Positions 14,518 to 20,402 of a stretch of 20,402 bases of DNA are shown here, one piece after another. Numbering within the stretch: position 1 is the stretch's first letter; each line of letters begins with the position of its first letter. Location of the stretch: contig DATDRQ010000025.1 in assembly GCA_035291645.1 (NCBI GenBank), positions 1-20,402 on the forward strand, written 5' to 3'. The notes beneath the pieces were generated by a model that worked only from the letters and a program-made list of their open reading frames with translations, had not been told where the DNA came from and searched no databases. The translations under genes and the position numbers were made by a program. The stretch is from DATDRQ01 sp035291645. GTDB taxonomy: Bacteria; Chloroflexota; Anaerolineae; Anaerolineales; UBA4823.

Positions 14518-15003
14518 TTAATTCTTGCTGGGCTCGCTGGCCTTCGCCTCGATTACCCTGCGATGATCTCCGGATTGGACGGCGATCTTCTTGGGCTTGA
14601 CACCCTCGCCTTTCGGCAGGCTCAGCCTCAGCACGCCGCCTTCGTAGCGTGCGTCGATCTTATCCGCTTCGATACCTGCCGGCAGGGTAATGCTGCGGGA
14701 GAAGGTCCCGATGCGGCGCTCGCGCAGGTGAAAGCGCGCGCCCTCTTCATTTTTTTCCTCCCGGGTCTCACCCTTGATCGTCAGGGTATTGTTGGTGAAG
14801 GTGATCTCCAGGTCTTCAGGATTGATGCCGGGCAGGGAAGCCTTTACAATAAACTCGTCCTGGTTCTCGCTGACGTCCAGGGCCAGGTCCCAGCTCATCG
14901 GTTGCCAGTTCGAAGCCGGGGCAGCCAAAGCGCTGTCGAACATGCGGTCCATCGTATGGCGAATGGCCATCATCTCACGGAATGGATCCCAACGGGTAAG
15001 CAT
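14518..15003 (-). CDS. Hsp20/alpha-crystallin small heat-shock protein
   Basis: This 161-residue protein is an ATP-independent holdase that binds unfolding proteins. The N-terminal arm (MLTRWDPFREMMAIRHTMDRMF) is typical of the class. The alpha-crystallin domain covers about residues 38-135, with the conserved PGINPEDLEI and YEGGVLRLSLPK. A C-terminal IAV motif fits the I-x-I/V anchor used in oligomerisation. I start at the ATG at 15003 because AGGAGG lies 5 nt upstream; a GTG 6 nt further upstream is too close to the ribosome binding site. The upstream region is AT-rich (TTTATTTATATAAA), but no CIRCE operator is seen. It is convergent with the LuxR gene and divergent from the P-loop protein gene. 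Confidence 0.95.
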   Translation of the reverse strand: MLTRWDPFREMMAIRHTMDRMFDSALAAPASNWQPMSWDLALDVSENQDEFIVKASLPGINPEDLEITFTNNTLTIKGETREEKNEEGARFHLRERRIGTFSRSITLPAGIEADKIDARYEGGVLRLSLPKGEGVKPKKIAVQSGDHRRVIEAKASEPSKN

Positions 15004-15093
15004 ATACACCTCCTGTTTATATAAATAAATCTGGTTTGCTAATCTTGCAGGACATTTCTTGCCCTGTTAATCATGCCCTATCCTAAAAGAGGA

Positions 15094-15122
15094 TTGTTAG
15101 ATTATGATCGGACGAGTATATG
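15094..15122 (+). promoter_or_regulatory. possible sigma70 promoter for the DUF697/zinc-ribbon protein gene
   Basis: TTGTTA (15094-15099), a 17-bp spacer and TATATG (15117-15122) form a moderate promoter. It leaves a leader of about 100 nt with an inverted repeat, ATCGATC (15165-15171) and GATCGAT (15186-15192). The 227-bp gap between hsp20 and the next gene holds this and the hsp20 upstream region; I see nothing else in it. Confidence 0.4.
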
Positions 15123-15230
15123 AAATATGTCTGAAACAGACCCCTCCAGGGGATTCCCGGTAGAATCGATCAACATCTGATATTGGATCGATAGTATCTG
15201 CCAGGTGTTCTTGGGGCTGAGGAGTATCGA

Positions 15231-16412
15231 GTGGCAGGATTGAGAAGCATTTCCAATGTTTGGAAAAACATCGGCGAGGTGGACTTAAGGCCGATCCGGG
15301 AAGATGCACTGCGCGAGCTGCAGATCGCCATCGTCGGAGAGGCCGGCAGCGGCAGGCATACCCTGGCCGAGCAGCTGCGCCAGGACCCCTCCCGGGAAGG
15401 GACGCGTGCCGAGACCCCCGTCGCCGTCCTGGACCTGGAGGAAGCTGACCAGGCTCAGGAAGCCGACCTGATCGTCCTCATGGTGGACGCGGCCGGAAGC
15501 GGGTTCGAGCGCCAGCGAGAGCATGCCCGCCGCTGGACGAACAGCGGCAAGAAGGTCCTTGTATTCTATAATGTTTTGGGATCAGGAGCGGGCGAGGCCG
15601 CGCTGAAGAAATCCGAGCGCGGCCTGGATTCTGTCTGGAATGCACACCATCTATTGGTCGGCAGGGCGGATGATGCTCAGTTTCTGCTGAAGCAGTTCGT
15701 CCCGGCGGTGATGCGTATGTTGCCGGGCGACCTGCTGCCGCTGGCGCGGCGCTACCCTCTTTTCCGGGTGCCGGTCGCCAACGACCTGATCGGCGATACC
15801 AGCCTATCCAACGCAGCTTACGCCTTCAGCACCGGCCTGGCGGAGATCGTCCCGATCCTGAACATCCCCCTGAACGTCACCGACATGATCATTATCACCA
15901 AGGCGCAGGCCTTCCTAGCCTATAAACTGGGCCTCGCTCTCGGGCTTTCCACCCGCTGGCAGGATTACGTGCGCGAGTTCGGAGGCGTGATCGGCAGTGG
16001 CTTCCTGTGGCGACAGCTGGCCCGCTCCCTGATCGGATTGATCCCGGTGATCGGCATCATTCCCAAGGCGGCCGTGGCTTACTCGGGCACCTATGTGGTT
16101 GGCCGGGCTGTTTTGGGTTGGTATCTGACCGGGCGGCATATTTCCCCGCGCCAGATGCGCGAGAGCTACCGCCTGGCCTACTGGCGCGGCCGGTCGACTG
16201 CGCTGGATTGGTTTTCTAAGGTGCGCCGGCCGCGCCTGCCCAGGCGCCGTACGGCCCAGGCAGCTCTGGCAGCCAGCCAGGCCCCCGCCAGCCAGACTAT
16301 CCAGCTGCCGTCCAAAACCTGTTCCAATTGCGGACGTGGAAACGCCTCCGAGGCGATGTTCTGCCAGTTCTGCGGGCAGCCCCTAACGCCACGAGCCGTA
16401 GAAGCGGCTTGA
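15231..16412 (+). CDS. degenerate P-loop/DUF697-like membrane-associated protein with C-terminal zinc ribbon
   Basis: This 393-residue protein has three parts. Residues 30-165 resemble a small GTPase fold: IAIVGEAGSGRHT (32-44) occupies the Walker A site, but the invariant Lys is Arg42 and the Ser/Thr after it is His43. The DxxG-like and NKxD motifs are not evident (VFYNVLGSG at the G4 position), so nucleotide hydrolysis is doubtful. Residues about 175-305 fit DUF697: conserved helices including GLAEIVPILNIPLNVTDMI and LIGLIPVIGIIPKAAVAYSG. The end is a zinc ribbon: C364, C367, C378, C381. GTG start with GAGGAG 6-7 nt upstream. Function unknown. It precedes a histidine kinase gene by 11 nt and is probably in its operon. 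Confidence 0.75.
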   Translation: MAGLRSISNVWKNIGEVDLRPIREDALRELQIAIVGEAGSGRHTLAEQLRQDPSREGTRAETPVAVLDLEEADQAQEADLIVLMVDAAGSGFERQREHARRWTNSGKKVLVFYNVLGSGAGEAALKKSERGLDSVWNAHHLLVGRADDAQFLLKQFVPAVMRMLPGDLLPLARRYPLFRVPVANDLIGDTSLSNAAYAFSTGLAEIVPILNIPLNVTDMIIITKAQAFLAYKLGLALGLSTRWQDYVREFGGVIGSGFLWRQLARSLIGLIPVIGIIPKAAVAYSGTYVVGRAVLGWYLTGRHISPRQMRESYRLAYWRGRSTALDWFSKVRRPRLPRRRTAQAALAASQAPASQTIQLPSKTCSNCGRGNASEAMFCQFCGQPLTPRAVEAA

Positions 16413-16423
16413 GTTTTAAGATT

Positions 16424-17899
16424 ATGTCCTTCAGAGTCTCGCTGCGCCAGCGTTCCCGACTCATTCCGGCAGCCATTCCCTACCTGCTGACCGTTCTGCT
16501 GACCTCCCTTGCGACCGGGGTGCTCTTCGTCCTGCGCGGTTCAATCAGCCCGGCGATCGTGGCCTTGCTTTACCTGCTGCCGGTCGGGCTGAGCACATTT
16601 CTGTGGGGCCTGGGGCCGGGCATCCTGGCGGCTTTTGCCGCCTTCCTGGCTTTTAATTACTTCTTTATTCTGCCCTACTACACCTTGTTTGTCCACCAGA
16701 CCCAGGACCTGCTGGCGCTGTTGGTTTTCCTGGGAGTGGCGGTGGTGATCAGCCAGATGGTCGGGCGCATGCGCGCCTCCCTGGCGCGTGCCACCGATCG
16801 CGAAAGGGAAGCCGTTCGCCTGGCCGAGCTGAGCACGCAACTGGCAGGTGTAAAAGATGAGCAGGCCATCGCCCAGGCGCTGGCCGAGCGGGCGCTGGAA
16901 GCCTTTCAGGCCGACCGGGTGGACATCTACGTAGAAGGACAATCGGGCAGCCAGCCGATCCTTCTGCAGAAGAGCGGAGCAAACCCACCAGGCGTCTCGA
17001 AGCCCGACCTTCTGATCCCACTCCAATCGGGGCATGGAATGCTGGGTGAGGTCCGCCTGTGGCGGCAGGACCCGCCCTTGAGAATGGCAGACGAGCGCCT
17101 GCTGCTGGCCTTCGCCAGCCAGGGCGTGCTGGCGCTGGAGCGCGCCCGCCTGTCCCAGGCGGAAACGCGCGCCCGCGTGCTGGAGGAGAGCGACCGTCTG
17201 AAATCTTCCCTGCTGTCATCCGTATCCCACGAGCTACGCTCCCCCCTGGCGACGATCAAGGCTGGGGTGTCTAGCCTGCGCAGCGGGGAGGTCTCCTGGG
17301 AATCGGAGGCCAGGGTGGAGCTGATGGAAATGATCGAAGAGGAGACAGACCGGTTGAATCGCCTGGTCGGCAACCTGCTCAACATGTCGCGCATCGAGGC
17401 CGGTGCCCTGCACCCGCAGCGCAGGTGGAACGTGCTCTCCGAGATCGTGGGCGGCGTGGTGAAGCGCATGGAAATGGCAGCCCGGCAGCACCGCATCGAG
17501 GTGGATGTCCCGGCGGACCTGCCGCTCGTCCCGGTGGATTACCTGCAGATGGAACAGGTTTTCGGCAATCTGATCAGCAACAGCCTGAAATACTCCCCAC
17601 CCGGCACAACGGTGAGGATTTGCGCCCGGCCCGGGGAAGGTCAGGTCGTAACCGTTCAGGTGAGCAATCAGGGACCCCCTGTTCCGCAGGAACACCTGGA
17701 GCGCATCTTCGATAAGTTTTACCGCATCACCGCTTCCGACCGCATCACCGGTACTGGGTTAGGTTTATCCATCTGTAAAGGCATCGTCGAAGCCCACGGT
17801 GGGCGCATCTGGGCCGAGAACCTGCCAGGTGGATTCGCTTTCAACTTTACCCTACCATCGACTTGGGACGGTCTATCCCCCCTCTTGGAGGCCCAATGA
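16424..17899 (+). CDS. KdpD-like sensor histidine kinase (DUF4118, GAF-like, HisKA, HATPase)
   Basis: This 491-residue membrane kinase has four transmembrane helices (about 13-36, 43-60, 64-84, 96-111) of the DUF4118 type found in KdpD. A GAF-like region (about 130-245) follows. The phospho-acceptor is H269 in SSVSHELRSPLATIKA. The ATPase has the N-box (FGNLISNSLKYS), a G1 box VSNQGPPVP where the usual Asp is Asn415 (as also seen in some CusS-type kinases), FDKFYR and GTGLGLSI (443-450). It lacks the large N-terminal cytoplasmic KdpD and USP domains of E. coli KdpD. The start is the ATG at 16424, with a weak ribosome binding site; the frame is open upstream into the previous gene. The stop overlaps the response-regulator ATG (ATGA). 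Confidence 0.92.
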   Translation: MSFRVSLRQRSRLIPAAIPYLLTVLLTSLATGVLFVLRGSISPAIVALLYLLPVGLSTFLWGLGPGILAAFAAFLAFNYFFILPYYTLFVHQTQDLLALLVFLGVAVVISQMVGRMRASLARATDREREAVRLAELSTQLAGVKDEQAIAQALAERALEAFQADRVDIYVEGQSGSQPILLQKSGANPPGVSKPDLLIPLQSGHGMLGEVRLWRQDPPLRMADERLLLAFASQGVLALERARLSQAETRARVLEESDRLKSSLLSSVSHELRSPLATIKAGVSSLRSGEVSWESEARVELMEMIEEETDRLNRLVGNLLNMSRIEAGALHPQRRWNVLSEIVGGVVKRMEMAARQHRIEVDVPADLPLVPVDYLQMEQVFGNLISNSLKYSPPGTTVRICARPGEGQVVTVQVSNQGPPVPQEHLERIFDKFYRITASDRITGTGLGLSICKGIVEAHGGRIWAENLPGGFAFNFTLPSTWDGLSPLLEAQ

Positions 17900-18588
17900 C
17901 GAGCCAGACTCATATCCTTGTGATCGATGATGAGCCACAGATCCTGCGCGCCCTGCGCACCATCCTGACAGCCAAAGGCTTTCGGGTGACGGCAGCCAGC
18001 CGTGGGGAGGAGGGTCTGGTGCAGGCCGCGGCCCAGCAGCCGGACCTTGTGATCCTGGACTTGAGTCTCCCCGACATGGATGGCATCGAGGTTTGCAAAC
18101 GCCTGCGGGAGTGGACCCAGGTGCCGATCGTGGTGCTCTCGGTGCGCGAGACCGAGCGCGATAAGGTGATTGCCCTGGACAATGGGGCCGATGACTACCT
18201 GACCAAGCCCTTCGGGATCGAGGAACTCCTGGCCCGCGTGCGGGTGGCGCTGAGGCACTCTGTCCAGGCGCAGGGCAGCAAATCCAGCGTGGTGAAGGCC
18301 GGTCCCCTGGTGATCGACCTGGCTCAACATTCCGTCACCCTAGAGGGCGAAGAAGTCAAACTGACCGCTACCGAGTTCAAACTGCTGGCATACCTGGCGG
18401 CTAACGCCGGCAGGGTGCTGACCCACAGCGCCATCCTGGCGCACGTCTGGAGCCCGGCCGACGTCGACCGCGTCGAATATCTGCGGGTATACATCCGCCA
18501 GCTGCGCCGCAAGCTGGAAGAGGACCCGGAGGAGCCCCAATTCCTGCTGAACGAACCGGGGATCGGCTATCGATTCGTTGTTGATTAA
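17896..18588 (+). CDS. OmpR-family response regulator (KdpE-like)
   Basis: This 230-residue response regulator has an intact receiver: acidic pair D11/D12 (VIDDEPQI), phospho-acceptor D55 (LVILDLSLPDMDG) and K104 (TKPF). The C-terminal winged helix (about 130-228) has VKLTATEFKLLAYLAANAGRVLTH and VDRVEYLRVYIRQLRRKLE, typical of OmpR/PhoB regulators and closest in flavour to KdpE. It overlaps the kinase stop by 4 nt (ATGA), with GGAGG just upstream, so the pair is co-translated. No kdpFABC genes are in the window. The likely partner genes are those that follow: USP-like, hypothetical and APC permease. Confidence 0.93.
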   Translation: MTSQTHILVIDDEPQILRALRTILTAKGFRVTAASRGEEGLVQAAAQQPDLVILDLSLPDMDGIEVCKRLREWTQVPIVVLSVRETERDKVIALDNGADDYLTKPFGIEELLARVRVALRHSVQAQGSKSSVVKAGPLVIDLAQHSVTLEGEEVKLTATEFKLLAYLAANAGRVLTHSAILAHVWSPADVDRVEYLRVYIRQLRRKLEEDPEEPQFLLNEPGIGYRFVVD

Positions 18589-18707
18589 TCATCAATCTTC
18601 GAGGGGATAGCCAGGCCCTTTTATTCGTTTTTTATCCCTTTCCTAACATTTTTTCTCATAAATTTACTTATTTTAGGTAGACTGCCTCTCTAATCTGGAG
18701 AGTTGGT

Positions 18708-19145
18708 ATGGCAGATCTGCCTGTTTTTCTAATTCCAAAGGATCGAATACCACCACCTGCCTGTCGGCTCGTCGTATTGGTCCCGGGTGAGAGGGTGGAT
18801 GAATACAGGTTGGGCCGGTTGGTATGGGAGCTGGCCTTGCAAGGATCGTGCGAGGTGCTTTACCTGAGTGTGGTCCACACCCCCGGGGAGGAGCTGGAGG
18901 TTTCCCGCCGATTGTCGAAGCTGGCCTCGGTGACGAAAGATCCGCGCTTGCAAGTTAGGACTCACATCCAGTTTGGTTCGTCCTGGCCTGAGATCGTCCG
19001 CAGGGTATCCATGCCCGGCGACCGGATCCTATGCCTGGAGGATCAGGTGGTACGCCGGTGGGGTGTGTGGAAGAGGCCGTTAGCCCGCTGGGTGACTGAC
19101 GTGTTGAAGGCACCGGTCTATGTGTTGGGAAGAGAATTTCATTAA
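18708..19145 (+). CDS. universal stress protein-like protein
   Basis: This 145-residue protein has alternating strands and helices: RLVVLVPGERVDEYRLGRL, EVLYLSVVHTP and a final APVYVLGRE strand, reminiscent of the universal stress protein fold. The usual ATP-binding G-x2-G-x9-G(S/T) signature is not evident, so it may be a non-ATP-binding type. GGAGAG precedes the ATG. A 119-bp AT-rich gap separates it from the response-regulator gene. That gap holds a weak 6-bp repeat (GGGATA/TATCCC) but no convincing promoter or terminator. E. coli KdpD contains a USP domain internally; here such a domain may be encoded separately. This is a low-identity assignment by pattern only. Confidence 0.55.
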   Translation: MADLPVFLIPKDRIPPPACRLVVLVPGERVDEYRLGRLVWELALQGSCEVLYLSVVHTPGEELEVSRRLSKLASVTKDPRLQVRTHIQFGSSWPEIVRRVSMPGDRILCLEDQVVRRWGVWKRPLARWVTDVLKAPVYVLGREFH

Positions 19146-19152
19146 TTCAAGA

Positions 19153-20139
19153 ATGATCGATCAGGACTTATCCCTAGCCACCGAGACCTGGGTCGGCGGT
19201 CAGGCAGGCAACCGGTTTCGCCAGGAGTACCATGCCTTGTGGGCGTTATATGGCGCGCAGCCAGAACCAATCCGGTTCTTCCTGGTCTTTCAGGCGCAAA
19301 TCCTGGCCGAAGCGCTGGTCCAGCGACCAAACCAGTTTTCTTTCAATCTTCCGACCTGGATCATCTGCAAGGCCGGCGAGGCTGCTGCAACCCCTCTACC
19401 CAGCCGAGCAAGAGAACAGCACGTAGGCGGGTTTGTCCAACGATTTGTTGCCGGAGATCTACGCGAACAACTGCTCAAGCGCATCTCCAGACTAGAGCAC
19501 GATCTGAATCCGGCTGTGTCTACAGGGGCGAAGCTTCTCCGCTTTGCTACTGCCGTTCATATCGTTCACGGGATCTTACCACCTGTCGTACTGGTAACGA
19601 GCGCTGCCGATGGAGTGGATTTGGATCCGGTGTTATTGATCGAGGGTGAATTAGCGCCGGGCTACGTGATTGTGGCGGGCAACCTCACTCCCATCCAACC
19701 CTTTATTCGGATCTTTCGAGACGTCATCGCTCTTGCTCCTTACATGGTGGTTGACAGCCAATACCTGCAAAAGCGGTACCGTCTCTTAGGGCGCTGGATC
19801 AAGCAAAACCGGGATCTTGCCCAATACGAAACGATGGAGATCATCCGGGCTCTCCACCAGCGGGGGCGGTCTCTTTCTCTGCATCGGGGCCTGCGGATCA
19901 GCCTGCCTTATTTCGATGACCAGGAACTGGAGCTGAAGTTCTACGAGTTTAGCGTTGTCCCGGCTTGCCGGATTGGATTTGAACCAGCCTTCGTGGCTGG
20001 GGCTGCCCGAATTGAACGGCAGAAAATCGCCGGGGACAACGGTTTGAGTCTGACCACGCGCAACCATCTGTTAGCGCAGCTCAGACTGCTTGAAGCATCT
20101 TTCAGACCTGGCAGTCCGGCGATACCTGTGAAAATCTAG
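19153..20139 (+). CDS. hypothetical protein, unrecognised
   Basis: I do not recognise this 328-residue protein. It looks soluble: no signal peptide and no clear membrane helix, although the stretch around HIVHGILPPVVLVTSA is hydrophobic. It has no obvious nucleotide-binding, metal-binding or DNA-binding motif, and two well-separated Cys. A region near residues 130-190 and another near 250-300 look like alpha/beta folds. The start at 19153 is chosen because it follows the USP-like stop by 7 nt; the frame is open 33 nt further upstream inside that gene. The ribosome binding site is poor. It sits between a USP-like gene and an APC permease gene, and is probably in the same operon. Confidence 0.6.
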   Translation: MIDQDLSLATETWVGGQAGNRFRQEYHALWALYGAQPEPIRFFLVFQAQILAEALVQRPNQFSFNLPTWIICKAGEAAATPLPSRAREQHVGGFVQRFVAGDLREQLLKRISRLEHDLNPAVSTGAKLLRFATAVHIVHGILPPVVLVTSAADGVDLDPVLLIEGELAPGYVIVAGNLTPIQPFIRIFRDVIALAPYMVVDSQYLQKRYRLLGRWIKQNRDLAQYETMEIIRALHQRGRSLSLHRGLRISLPYFDDQELELKFYEFSVVPACRIGFEPAFVAGAARIERQKIAGDNGLSLTTRNHLLAQLRLLEASFRPGSPAIPVKI

Positions 20140-20155
20140 GAGTATCGGATCAAAA

Positions 20156-20402
20156 ATGTTGTTTTCAATCGGTTTATTGTTGATTATCGGTTACTTGGCT
20201 TACCGGGCGGCCCCGCGCGAGAATAAAGAAGATGCCAAGGTGCACGGCGCCGGGCAGATCGGCCTGCTAGCCGCCCTGGCTCTGTTCGGGGTGGACTACT
20301 TCACCTCGTTCTATTACGCTTCGGGTGAAATGCTGCATGCCCTCCACCCCTACGGCCTGGAGCACTATGGCTACCTAACTGCCGCGGTAATTGCATTCGC
20401 CA
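20156..20402 (+). CDS. APC-superfamily permease, N-terminal part (truncated by window)
   Basis: The first 82 residues are visible. A leading membrane segment (MLFSIGLLLIIGYLAY) is followed by a short charged loop, then GQIGLLAALALFGVDYFTSF and a TM segment beginning YLTAAVIAFA. The GVDYFTSFYYASGEM pattern resembles the first helix region of amino acid-polyamine-cation permeases, a group that also includes KimA-type potassium importers. The substrate cannot be told from this part. TAGGAG lies 14 nt upstream of the ATG, inside and after the end of the preceding gene. The neighbouring KdpDE-like pair and USP-like protein make an ion-uptake role an attractive but unproven guess. Confidence 0.65.
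   Translation, partial: MLFSIGLLLIIGYLAYRAAPRENKEDAKVHGAGQIGLLAALALFGVDYFTSFYYASGEMLHALHPYGLEHYGYLTAAVIAFA

Noticed and set aside
15007..15009. GTG as the hsp20 start
   Set aside because: It lies directly next to AGGAGG; the ATG at 15003 has the right 5-nt spacing.
15004..15100. Possible CIRCE operator ahead of hsp20
   Set aside because: Only a partial TTAGCA occurs; the matching GAGTGCTAA half is missing.

Overview
The window is GC-rich (roughly 60% by eye) bacterial chromosome, with ordinary operon architecture: short gaps, ATGA/GTGA overlaps and frequent AGGAGG-type ribosome binding sites. The protein repertoire (FHA, GT39-like, HtrA-like proteases, LuxR regulators with odd receivers, DinB-type proteins, DUF4260, B3/4 proteins, zinc-ribbon proteins) looks like a Chloroflexota member, perhaps Anaerolineae. 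This is inference from protein flavour only; no rRNA, tRNA or phylogenetic marker is present to fix it.

Layout. 1-2944 (minus strand): a membrane GT39-like glycosyltransferase, lipB and a truncated FHA protein. 3049-3231: the last ~36 codons of a clpB gene without the rest, followed by a terminator-like hairpin. 3235-3924: a VapBC-type toxin-antitoxin pair with its own near-consensus promoter. 3997-9995 (plus strand): a long run of small stress or detoxification-type proteins (OsmC, NTF2-like, DUF4260, cupin, GNAT, MerB-like, DinB, GNAT, HNH, ClbS/DfsB-type, alpha/beta hydrolase, B3/4). 10163-11842: a secreted phosphodiester glycosidase with a strong terminator. 12054-14404: two trypsin-like proteases and a LuxR-type regulator with a degenerate receiver. 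14518-15003 (minus): Hsp20. 15231-18588: a degenerate P-loop/DUF697/zinc-ribbon protein, a short KdpD-like histidine kinase and a KdpE-like response regulator. 18708-20402: a USP-like protein, an unrecognised 328-residue protein and the start of an APC-superfamily permease.

Most notable: the MerB-like (alkylmercury lyase family) gene at 6105-6794 is interrupted by one in-frame TGA. That codon aligns without gaps to the catalytic Cys159 of MerB, the frame stays open on both sides, and 12 nt after the TGA there is a perfect 7-bp hairpin with a GGTC apical loop, the same loop and nearly the same spacing as the E. coli fdhF SECIS. I read this as a candidate selenoprotein: an organomercurial-lyase-like enzyme with selenocysteine at the catalytic position. 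Whether this is already described I cannot check.

How the genes may work together. The 4-9.9 kb block looks like a co-directional set for oxidant, electrophile or metal defence. The 12-14.4 kb block couples two proteases without visible export signals to a regulator. The 16.4-20.4 kb block looks like a KdpDE-type signalling pair next to a stand-alone USP-like protein and a transporter, possibly for ion homeostasis.
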